This document shows positions 1-4,206 of a stretch of DNA of 8,316 bases, in pieces. The position numbers and the translations under genes are program-made. This stretch comes from Candidatus Staskawiczbacteria bacterium (GTDB lineage Bacteria; Patescibacteriota; Minisyncoccia; Minisyncoccales; Staskawiczbacteraceae): NCBI GenBank assembly GCA_026395195.1, contig JAPLZD010000061.1:1-8316 (forward strand). The letters are read 5' to 3'. Every line of letters begins with the position of its first letter. Within the stretch, counting starts at the first letter, position 1. The notes under the pieces were generated by a model. That model was given only the letters and a program-made list of their open reading frames with translations, did no database searches and was not told the origin of the DNA.

Positions 1-180
1 GATGAGCTTGAATATTTTTTATTGCACCACCCAAAGAATCTAGAAAGCAAGAAAGTACGGGGAGAAGAAGAATTGTTTGGTTGGCTTGCAGAAAATTTGG
101 AGAAGAAGTATGGCAGAAAACCTATGGTGGAATTAAACGAGAAAGGAATTATAGTTCCAATAAATGCAGAGGAAGAGTAA
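1..180 (+). CDS. C-terminal end of an unidentified protein (5' partial)
   Basis: Frame 1 is open from the window edge to a TAA at 178-180, giving 59 residues that start in the middle of a protein (first visible residues DELEYFLLHH). The tail is charged and probably helical in its first two thirds (EEELFGWLAENLEKKYG), followed by a short strand-like stretch (KGIIVPI) and an acidic end (NAEEE). I do not recognise the family and no catalytic motif is visible. It shares the AT-rich composition of the housekeeping genes, unlike the GC-rich unit that starts 15 bases after its stop. No convincing intrinsic terminator follows; an imperfect GGGGCCTT/AAGGTTCC pairing (185-208) lacks a T-run. Coding status is likely because the frame is open, has plausible amino-acid composition and ends just before a clear promoter. 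Confidence 0.6.
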   Translation, partial: DELEYFLLHHPKNLESKKVRGEEELFGWLAENLEKKYGRKPMVELNEKGIIVPINAEEE

Positions 181-194
181 TGAGGGGCCTTCTA

Positions 195-223
195 TTGACA
201 AGGTTCCTAAAACGTGATACAAT
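195..223 (+). promoter_or_regulatory. Near-consensus sigma-70 type promoter for the small-ORF unit
   Basis: A perfect -35 box TTGACA (195-200), a 17-base spacer and a -10 box TACAAT (218-223), preceded by an extended -10 TGA (215-217). This is the best promoter match on the plus strand of the window. Transcription would start near 230, leaving a leader of about 110 bases before the first ATG at 342, which contains the palindrome at 267-314. Confidence 0.75.
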
Positions 224-266
224 AAAAAGAGTATAGTCAGCACTTTAACATATAGGTGTTTACGTT

Positions 267-314
267 TGGACATCACACTAGAGGCCCATATATGGGTTTG
301 TAGCGTGATGTCCA
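267..314. repeat. 48-nt imperfect palindrome in the leader of the small-ORF unit
   Basis: The two 24-base halves meet between 290 and 291. The outer arms TGGACATCAC and GTGATGTCCA pair perfectly. The inner core CCCATATATGGG (285-296) is an exact palindrome, and most positions between pair directly or as G-U, leaving about one A-C and one G-G mismatch. As RNA it would make one long hairpin ending 12-13 bases before the Shine-Dalgarno of the first ORF. As DNA it could be a binding site for a dimeric protein or a cruciform. It lies downstream of the predicted start of transcription, so an RNA role is at least as likely as an operator. There is no T-run after it, so it is not an intrinsic terminator. 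Confidence 0.7.
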
Positions 315-329
315 CCCCTCCCCAAAGAA

Positions 330-339
330 AGGAGTCTTG
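330..339 (+). promoter_or_regulatory. Shine-Dalgarno leader AGGAGTCTTG of the 60-aa ORF
   Basis: AGAAAGGAG (326-334) matches the extended complement of the 16S rRNA 3' end. The ten bases AGGAGTCTTG followed by two bases and ATG are repeated exactly before the next ORF at 542-551. This fixes the start at 342. Confidence 0.75.
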
Positions 340-341
340 AA

Positions 342-524
342 ATGTCGCTGGTATTCTTGGCAGTAGATGGCAAAGATGTGCCCAGAGAGATTGCCATTTT
401 AGATGACGACATCGCGCGCGAAGCGCGCGATGAGGCAGCAGAAGCTGCCCGCCGCGGAATGACCGCGGAAGAATGGAAAGACCTTAAGGCAGATTTGCAA
501 TTGGATGCAGATTTGCAAGGCTAG
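342..524 (+). CDS. Small acidic protein of unknown function (60 aa)
   Basis: This is a 60-residue ORF with a strong Shine-Dalgarno site and its own promoter upstream. The first 20 residues are mixed hydrophobic and strand-like (MSLVFLAVDGKDV...EIAIL). Residues 21-57 are dominated by Asp, Glu, Ala and Arg and look like one or two amphipathic helices (DDDIAREARDEAAEAARRG, then TAEEWKDLKADLQ). About 16 acidic against 8 basic residues give a clear net negative charge. The middle of the gene is very GC-rich and folds into three tandem perfect hairpins at nucleotide level (411-468). No signal peptide, membrane segment or known motif is visible. It is followed after 29 bases by a second tiny ORF of opposite charge, and both end before one terminator, so they probably form a two-gene transcript. 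I do not recognise the family. Coding is supported by the start signals more than by the protein itself. Confidence 0.65.
   Translation: MSLVFLAVDGKDVPREIAILDDDIAREARDEAAEAARRGMTAEEWKDLKADLQLDADLQG
411..468 (+). repeat. Three tandem perfect hairpins inside the 60-aa ORF
   Basis: Three complete stem-loops lie one after another: a 9-bp stem 411-419/423-431 (ATCGCGCGC, loop GAA, GCGCGCGAT); a 6-bp stem 434-439/444-449 (GGCAGC, loop AGAA, GCTGCC); and a 6-bp stem 452-457/463-468 (CCGCGG, loop AATGA, CCGCGG). All pairs are Watson-Crick and only two bases separate neighbours. GC-rich Ala/Arg/Glu codons can make such stems by chance, but three perfect ones in a row suggest the mRNA, or an RNA embedded in it, may be structured. 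Confidence 0.6.
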
Positions 525-541
525 TTAACCCTTTTCTTTTT

Positions 542-551
542 AGGAGTCTTG
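542..551 (+). promoter_or_regulatory. Shine-Dalgarno leader AGGAGTCTTG of the 57-aa ORF
   Basis: The sequence and the spacing to ATG (two bases) are identical to those of the leader at 330-339. It sets the start of the second small ORF at 554 and favours the plus-strand reading of this stretch over the overlapping minus-strand frame. Confidence 0.75.
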
Positions 552-553
552 TT

Positions 554-727
554 ATGAGCAATGGAAACGCTCGTAAGCAAAGGAAAGCACGACGCGGAAA
601 AAAATCGCGTCAGAGAGGCGAAAGAATTTCTGGCGGTCGCCGAATCGGCTGCTTGCATCTTTCACCGCCGAACTACGACGATGAGTTTTCCTTGCGTCAA
701 GCGCTGAATCTCTCAACGAGGTTCTGA
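554..727 (+). CDS. Small basic, Arg/Lys-rich protein of unknown function (57 aa)
   Basis: ATG 554 to TGA 725-727 encodes 57 residues. The first 31 are crowded with basic residues (NARKQRKARRGKKSRQRGER, GGRR); overall there are about 15 Arg/Lys against 4 Asp/Glu. This basic, probably disordered arm is followed by a short C-terminal segment (HLSPPNYDDEFSLRQALNL) that could fold into a helix. Such an arm suggests binding to nucleic acid or to the acidic partner encoded upstream; that is inference only. The start is supported by an exact copy of the upstream ORF's ribosome-binding leader. Several smaller stems occur in the gene (for example GACGCG/CGCGTC around 588-608). The gene is GC-rich compared with secE and nusG downstream and is followed by two hairpins, the second a terminator. 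It belongs to no family I recognise. A minus-strand frame covering the same bases lacks start signals. Confidence 0.6.
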   Translation: MSNGNARKQRKARRGKKSRQRGERISGGRRIGCLHLSPPNYDDEFSLRQALNLSTRF

Positions 728-744
728 CAATCGTAAACACCACA

Positions 745-763
745 GCGGTCCTTGTCGGACCGC
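745..763 (+). other. Perfect 7-bp hairpin before the terminator
   Basis: GCGGTCC (745-751), loop TTGTC and GGACCGC (757-763) form a perfect stem 17 bases after the stop of the 57-aa ORF. There is no T-run, so it does not terminate by itself. It may protect the 3' end of the transcript or belong to the same structured RNA as the hairpins further upstream. Confidence 0.55.
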
Positions 764-771
764 ATCCTCCG

Positions 772-812
772 AGCCTTGCGCGTATTGCCTAGCAATCGCG
801 CAAGGCTTTTTT
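772..812 (+). terminator. Strong intrinsic terminator of the small-ORF unit
   Basis: An 11-bp perfect stem AGCCTTGCGCG (772-782) / CGCGCAAGGCT (797-807) continues, after one bulged T, into an inner 5-bp stem ATTGC/GCAAT with a CTA loop. The 3' arm runs directly into TTTTTT and then ATTATTTT. It separates the small-ORF unit from the secE-nusG-rplK operon. Confidence 0.9.
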
Positions 813-840
813 ATTATTTTATGATATAATATTATAAGAC

Positions 841-869
841 TTGACTAAAAATAGGATATCGGCTATCAT
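841..869 (+). promoter_or_regulatory. Probable promoter of secE-nusG-rplK
   Basis: TTGACT (841-846) and TATCAT (864-869) each match the sigma-70 consensus at five of six positions and are 17 bases apart. Transcription would start near 876, immediately before a UUCG-capped hairpin and about 37 bases before the secE ATG. Its position between the terminator at 772-812 and secE fits. Confidence 0.6.
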
Positions 870-878
870 AAAGAAGAT

Positions 879-895
879 GGCCTTCGGGCCTTTTT
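879..895 (+). other. UUCG-capped hairpin with T-run in the secE leader
   Basis: GGCC (879-882), loop TTCG and GGCC (887-890) form a short stem closed by the extra-stable C(UUCG)G tetraloop, followed by TTTTT (891-895). The shape is that of a small intrinsic terminator. If the promoter at 841-869 is right, however, the hairpin sits at the very 5' end of the transcript, where it more likely stabilises the mRNA. Otherwise it is a second stop for read-through from upstream. Confidence 0.5.
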
Positions 896-912
896 AAAAA
901 CCAAGAAATTTT

Positions 913-1107
913 ATGACAATTACACAAAAGCTAAATTTGTTTTTTAAGGAAGTTTGGGTTGAAATGAGAAGAGTCAGCTGGCTCTCACAAAAAGAAATTA
1001 TAAGGTACACTTTGATTGTGCTTGGCGTTACTGTTGTGGTGGCAGTTTTTTTGGGCGGGTTGGACTTCATTTTTACAGAAATAATTAAAAGAATTATTTT
1101 AAAGTAA
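913..1107 (+). CDS. secE: Preprotein translocase subunit SecE
   Basis: SecE is the small essential subunit that clamps SecY in the SecYEG channel of the inner membrane. The 64-residue product has the single-span form typical of most bacteria rather than the three-span E. coli form. Residues 10-27 (FFKEVWVEMRRVSWLSQKE) match the conserved amphipathic segment before the membrane span, with Leu where the usual V-x-W-P motif has Pro. One hydrophobic segment covers about residues 31-58 (YTLIVLGVTVVVAVFLGGLDFIF), followed by a short basic tail. Identity is reinforced by position: nusG starts one base after the stop, the classic secE-nusG pairing. There is no clear Shine-Dalgarno; only CAAGAAATTTT precedes the ATG. 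No tRNA-Trp gene is seen upstream, although many bacteria have one there. The frames read on the other strand are shadows. Confidence 0.93.
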   Translation: MTITQKLNLFFKEVWVEMRRVSWLSQKEIIRYTLIVLGVTVVVAVFLGGLDFIFTEIIKRIILK

Positions 1108-1108
1108 C

Positions 1109-1657
1109 ATGGCAAAGCAACAAATTGAACAAGATCGAAATTGGTATGTTATCCATACTTATTCTGGATACGAAGATGCCGTTGCGAAAAATTTAAAACA
1201 GAGAATTGAATCTTTGGGAATGGAAGACAAAATTTTCAATGTTATTGTTCCTAAAGAAAAAAAGGTAAAAATAAAAAACGGAAAGAGAAAAACCGTAGAG
1301 GAAAAAATTTACCCGGGTTATGTTTTGGTGGAAATGGTGGTTACTGACGCTTCCTGGTATGTGGTAAGAAACACCCCAAGAGTAACAGGATTTTTAGGAG
1401 CAGGAACTACGCCAATTCCGGTTTCAAAATCAGACATGGATGATTTGAAAAAAAGAATGGAAGTCGGCGAGCCGGAATTTACAGTTGATTTTGAGGTTGG
1501 GGAGAATGTTAAAATTGTCGACGGACCGTTTAAGGGTTTTGAAGGAAAAGTTTCAGAAATTGATACAGAAAGAGGAAAGATTAAAGTTTTGGTTAATATG
1601 TTTGGCAGAGATACTCCGGTGGAATTGGATTCATTGCAAATACAAAAAGTAGGTTAA
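1109..1657 (+). CDS. nusG: Transcription termination/antitermination factor NusG
   Basis: NusG binds the clamp of RNA polymerase, modulates pausing and termination, and can link transcription to translation. The 182-residue product has the usual length and two domains. The NGN domain (about residues 9-115) contains NWYVIHTYSGYEDAVAKNL, the VPKEKK segment, and KIYPGYVLVEM followed by WYVVRNTPRVTGFLG, all hallmarks of NusG. The KOW domain (about 125-182) has GENVKIVDGPFKGFEGKVSEID and ends in VELDSLQIQKVG. The start is ATG 1109, one base after the secE stop, in the context AGTAACATGGC. That context recurs before rplK and the dCMP deaminase and contains no Shine-Dalgarno. Translation is probably coupled to secE. 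Nothing appears truncated or unusual. Confidence 0.97.
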   Translation: MAKQQIEQDRNWYVIHTYSGYEDAVAKNLKQRIESLGMEDKIFNVIVPKEKKVKIKNGKRKTVEEKIYPGYVLVEMVVTDASWYVVRNTPRVTGFLGAGTTPIPVSKSDMDDLKKRMEVGEPEFTVDFEVGENVKIVDGPFKGFEGKVSEIDTERGKIKVLVNMFGRDTPVELDSLQIQKVG

Positions 1658-1667
1658 TAAATAAACA

Positions 1668-1725
1668 AGTTAAATATTGCTTTTAGTGATTAGCACAAGG
1701 CTATACTCTAACATAGTATTTAACT
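1668..1725 (+). promoter_or_regulatory. Inverted repeat and possible control region between nusG and rplK
   Basis: AGTTAAATATTG (1668-1679) pairs with TAGTATTTAACT (1714-1725) over 12 positions, two of them G-U, enclosing a smaller TAGC/GCTA stem (1691-1694/1700-1703). The right arm ends 8 bases before the rplK ATG, so folding could affect its translation. A weak promoter-like pair, TTGCTT (1677-1682) and TATACT (1702-1707), has a 19-base spacer, longer than ideal. This 76-base gap is the only sizeable one in the operon. In many bacteria this region carries the L1 feedback site, but I see no clear L1-type motif. Confidence 0.45.
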
Positions 1726-1733
1726 AAAATAAC

Positions 1734-2159
1734 ATGGCAAAAGAAATTAAAGCTGTAGTTAAGGTGCAAATACCTGCGGGAAAAGCAACACCGGCGCCTC
1801 CAATTGGACCGGCATTGGCTCCTCACGGATTAAACATTGCAGAATTCTGCCAGAAGTTTAATGCGGCAACCCAGCAGATGGCGGGCTATACAATTCCGGC
1901 CGAGGTTACAATTTACAAAGACAGGTCGTTTGTTTTTAAATTAAAAACGCCCTTAGCCTCCGAGCTTATTAAAAAAGCAATCGGAATTGAAAAGGGTTCG
2001 GGCACGCCCAATAAAATAAAGGTTGGAAAAATTACCAAAGCCCAGTTGAAAGAAATTGCAGAAAAGAAAATGCCCGACCTTAATACCACAGACATTGAAC
2101 AGGCAATTAAAATAATTGCCGGCACCGCAAAAAACATGGGCGTTGATGTGATAAATTAA
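1734..2159 (+). CDS. rplK: Large ribosomal subunit protein uL11
   Basis: L11 binds the GTPase-associated region of 23S rRNA and forms the stalk base used by elongation and release factors. At 141 residues it has exactly the usual bacterial length. The N-terminal domain (1-70) carries KVQIPAGKATPAPPIGPALAPHGLNIAEFCQKFN, the signature proline-rich loop, where most L11 proteins read GPALGQHG rather than APHG. The rRNA-binding C-terminal domain (72-141) contains KTPLASELIKKAIGIEKGSGTPN and ends in AGTAKNMGVDV, close to the usual GTARSMGI. The start context is AAAATAACATGG without a Shine-Dalgarno. In most bacteria rplA follows directly; here a strong terminator follows instead and no rplA is in the window. 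Confidence 0.97.
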   Translation: MAKEIKAVVKVQIPAGKATPAPPIGPALAPHGLNIAEFCQKFNAATQQMAGYTIPAEVTIYKDRSFVFKLKTPLASELIKKAIGIEKGSGTPNKIKVGKITKAQLKEIAEKKMPDLNTTDIEQAIKIIAGTAKNMGVDVIN

Positions 2160-2173
2160 GAAACGAATTTTTA

Positions 2174-2204
2174 AAAAAGCAAGTGGTTTTTCCACTTGCT
2201 TTTT
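2174..2204. terminator. Intrinsic terminator after rplK (works in either direction by sequence)
   Basis: AAAAAGCAAGTGG (2174-2186), loop TTTTT and CCACTTGCTTTTT (2192-2204) form a perfect 13-bp stem with A-run and T-run flanks, 14 bases after the rplK stop. It ends the secE-nusG-rplK transcript. Because the flanks are symmetric it could also stop minus-strand transcription, though no minus gene lies nearby. Confidence 0.92.
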
Positions 2205-2225
2205 ATTTTGGCAAGGTGGTAGAAT
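2196..2225 (+). promoter_or_regulatory. Candidate promoter of the thymidylate operon, overlapping the rplK terminator
   Basis: TAGAAT (2220-2225) is preceded by TGG, an extended -10 (2217-2219). TTGCTT (2196-2201) lies 18 bases upstream inside the 3' arm of the terminator. An alternative -35 is weaker. A promoter is needed here because the terminator isolates the downstream five-gene operon. Overlap of a terminator arm with a -35 box would save space in a compact genome. Confidence 0.45.
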
Positions 2226-2248
2226 GGGGATACCTTATTATTAAATAA

Positions 2249-2264
2249 TCCGCCGGCTGGCGGA
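2249..2264 (+). repeat. GC hairpin just before the dCMP deaminase start
   Basis: TCCGCC (2249-2254), loop GGCT and GGCGGA (2259-2264) form a perfect 6-bp stem in an otherwise AT-rich leader, ending 6 bases before ATG 2271. GGCGGA is the only Shine-Dalgarno-like sequence here and would be buried in the stem. It may be a translational control element or a copy of a small dispersed palindrome; only one copy is seen in this window. Confidence 0.5.
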
Positions 2265-2270
2265 AATAAC

Positions 2271-2879
2271 ATGGAAAACCAAAAATACATCCGGCCGTCG
2301 TGGGATGAGTATTTTTTAAATTTATTAGAGCCCATAGGCAGCAGGGGAAGCTGCGACAGGGGGCGAAGCGGAGCGGTAATTGTCAGCCCGGGGCATACCA
2401 TAATAGCGACAGGATATGTGGGGGCAGCTCCCGGTCAGCCGCACTGCGACGAAGTTGGCCATTTGATGCGAACAGTTATTGATGAGAATGGAAACCAATC
2501 CCAGCATTGCGTAAGAACATTGCATGCCGAAGAAAACGCAATTTTGCAGTGCGCAAAAGACGGCATAAGCGTTGAGGGCGCAACCATTTATACGAAAATG
2601 GTGCCTTGCTATAACTGCGCAATGAGAATTGTAAGAGTGGGCATTAAAAGAGTTGTTGCCCAGAAAAGGTATCACGCAGACCAGATGACAATAAAATTAT
2701 TTCGAGATGCAGAAGTCAACTTGGTTATTATGGACAACTCTGTTGAAAATTACAGCAACCAGAGCAGTACGTCAGAAAAAGCAAGGCCCGCAATAGATGA
2801 AGACGGCTTCGTAAGCATAAAAGAAATTTTAATGTCAGAGGGCAAAAAAGAAAATATTAGCGGGATAGAAGAGGCATGA
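2271..2879 (+). CDS. Deoxycytidylate (dCMP) deaminase family protein
   Basis: This cytosolic zinc enzyme converts dCMP to dUMP and so supplies ThyA, encoded two genes downstream. The 202-residue protein has the cytidine/deoxycytidylate deaminase core: RGSCDRGRSGAVIV (25-38), the substrate-side HCD segment (58-60), the catalytic HAEEN (85-89, zinc His85 and proton-shuttle Glu87) and PCYNC (112-116, zinc Cys113 and Cys116). The pattern HCVRTLHAE is typical of dCMP deaminases of the ComEB/T4 type, as opposed to free-cytidine deaminases. The core ends near residue 150. A roughly 50-residue polar tail follows, containing DEDGFVSIKEIL, which is longer than in many family members. The stop overlaps the next start (ATGA at 2876-2879), indicating coupled translation. 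The start at 2271 uses the context AAATAACATGG. Confidence 0.92.
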   Translation: MENQKYIRPSWDEYFLNLLEPIGSRGSCDRGRSGAVIVSPGHTIIATGYVGAAPGQPHCDEVGHLMRTVIDENGNQSQHCVRTLHAEENAILQCAKDGISVEGATIYTKMVPCYNCAMRIVRVGIKRVVAQKRYHADQMTIKLFRDAEVNLVIMDNSVENYSNQSSTSEKARPAIDEDGFVSIKEILMSEGKKENISGIEEA

Positions 2880-4204
2880 ACAAAGATGACGAACAAATTT
2901 TAGTTATTAAGTCCGACATTCTTTTTGGAAAAGGAAAGTGGCAGGGTTTGAAAACAGAGAATCTGGATTATTATCTGGATTTAATAAAAAAAAATGCAGA
3001 ATTTAAGAGAAGGGGAGATGTGGAAAATGACCCTGGGTTTCAGCAGATTATTCCCTATATTCTTTTTAGTTATAAAGATGAATTTTTTGCCTATAAATAT
3101 TTAAGCGCAGCCGGCGAGCAGCGGCTGGTAAATAATGATTATCAGCTGGGCGTGGGCGGGCACATAAATAAAGAAGATGTTAACGGCGATGAAAATATTT
3201 TAGAAACTGGAATGATGAGGGAGTGGGAAGAGGAAGTTCATTTCAAGGGGCATCTTTTGGAGAAAAAATTTATTGGAATAATAAACGACGAATCGCGGCC
3301 GGTAGAGCAGGTGCACATTGGATTGGTTTATCATTTTATCGGCAACAGTCCGGAAATTTATGTTGAAGAAACCGACAAAATGGAAGGCAAGCTGATTACC
3401 TTGAAGGAATTAGAGGATAGCGTTAGCCATAGCGTTTGGATGAGCATTGTTTATAATGAATATTTGAACAAACCCAACCCAAACCAGGAGAAACTATTAT
3501 CAGCAAAACGAGGGAAATTTTATGTGTTTGAGGGAATTGATGGATGCGGCAAATCCACGCAAACAAAATTGTTGGCTGACTATTTTAGGTCAAAAGGATA
3601 TGAGGTTGAGAGAATTGATTTTCCCCAGCACGGCCAAAGATCCTCGGCAATGGTGGATGATTATTTAACCGGAAAATATGGAACATCGGAAGAAGTGGGG
3701 CCATATATTGCCTCCATTTTTTATGCCATAGATAGATATGACGCCAGTTTTAAAATTAAAAAATGGCTCCAAGAAGGAAAAATTGTAATTTCTGACAGAT
3801 ACTTGGTGTCAAACGTGGGGCACCAAGGAGGAAAGCTGGTAAAAGACAAAGAGCAGTGGAAAAAGTATGTCGATTGGTTGTATAATGTAGAATACGGCAT
3901 ATTTGGGATTCCTAAACCCGATTACACCTTTATTTTGAAAACGTCGCCCGAATTTTCCTTAAAATTAGCACATAACATTACTGACAAGGAAAAAGCAGAC
4001 AGGAGAAAAAGTTATTTGGGTGATACAACGAAGCAGGACATTCACGAAAAAGACAAAAAACATTTAGAAAATGCATTAAATTCTTATTTGATGGTGGCCG
4101 AAGAATACCCCGATGATTTTAAAATTATTGAGTGCTTGGAAACCCAGATGCTGCCTCCAACTGACATAAACCAAAAAGTTATAGAAGAGATTCAAGAAAT
4201 GTAA
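2876..4204 (+). CDS. tmk: NUDIX hydrolase-thymidylate kinase fusion
   Basis: This is one uninterrupted 442-residue frame with two domains. Residues 1-195 resemble MutT/NUDIX phosphoesterases of the COG4112 type: DPGFQQIIPYILF (52-64), LGVGGHIN (91-98) and REWEEEV (115-121) form a degenerate NUDIX box with a lengthened loop and His in place of the late Gly. Residues 214-442 are a thymidylate kinase: P-loop EGIDGCGKST (219-228), DFP (248-250) in the dTMP-binding region, YAIDRYDA (283-290) and SDRYLVSN (306-313, the DRY motif). A polar linker (about 196-213) joins them. There is no in-frame ATG between Met189 and the P-loop, so the kinase cannot readily be made alone. The kinase would convert dTMP to dTDP. 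The NUDIX part may hydrolyse a nucleoside triphosphate; its substrate is not readable from sequence. It overlaps the deaminase gene by 4 bases and is followed by thyA after 2 bases. Confidence 0.88.
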   Translation: MNKDDEQILVIKSDILFGKGKWQGLKTENLDYYLDLIKKNAEFKRRGDVENDPGFQQIIPYILFSYKDEFFAYKYLSAAGEQRLVNNDYQLGVGGHINKEDVNGDENILETGMMREWEEEVHFKGHLLEKKFIGIINDESRPVEQVHIGLVYHFIGNSPEIYVEETDKMEGKLITLKELEDSVSHSVWMSIVYNEYLNKPNPNQEKLLSAKRGKFYVFEGIDGCGKSTQTKLLADYFRSKGYEVERIDFPQHGQRSSAMVDDYLTGKYGTSEEVGPYIASIFYAIDRYDASFKIKKWLQEGKIVISDRYLVSNVGHQGGKLVKDKEQWKKYVDWLYNVEYGIFGIPKPDYTFILKTSPEFSLKLAHNITDKEKADRRKSYLGDTTKQDIHEKDKKHLENALNSYLMVAEEYPDDFKIIECLETQMLPPTDINQKVIEEIQEM

Positions 4205-4206
4205 TT

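Noticed and set aside
552..743. 63-aa minus-strand frame covering the 57-aa plus-strand ORF
   Set aside because: No start signals on the minus strand. The plus-strand ORF has a strong Shine-Dalgarno identical to that of its neighbour and is followed by a plus-strand terminator.
230..812. Possible tmRNA, RNase P RNA or other known structured RNA, because of the many hairpins
   Set aside because: None of the conserved sequence blocks of tmRNA or RNase P RNA is visible, and the stretch contains two well-signalled ORFs. A new structured RNA is kept only as a finding.
821..840. TATAAT at 825-830 as a promoter -10 box
   Set aside because: Nothing resembling a -35 box lies 16-18 bases upstream, where the terminator stem is. 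The TTGACT/TATCAT pair just downstream is better.
813..912. tRNA-Trp gene before secE, a common bacterial arrangement
   Set aside because: No cloverleaf, no T-loop GTTCRANNC and too little GC-rich sequence between the terminator and secE.
3440..3550. Separate start for the thymidylate kinase, making two genes instead of a fusion
   Set aside because: The ATG near 3522 is out of frame, no in-frame ATG lies between Met189 and the P-loop, and there is no Shine-Dalgarno.
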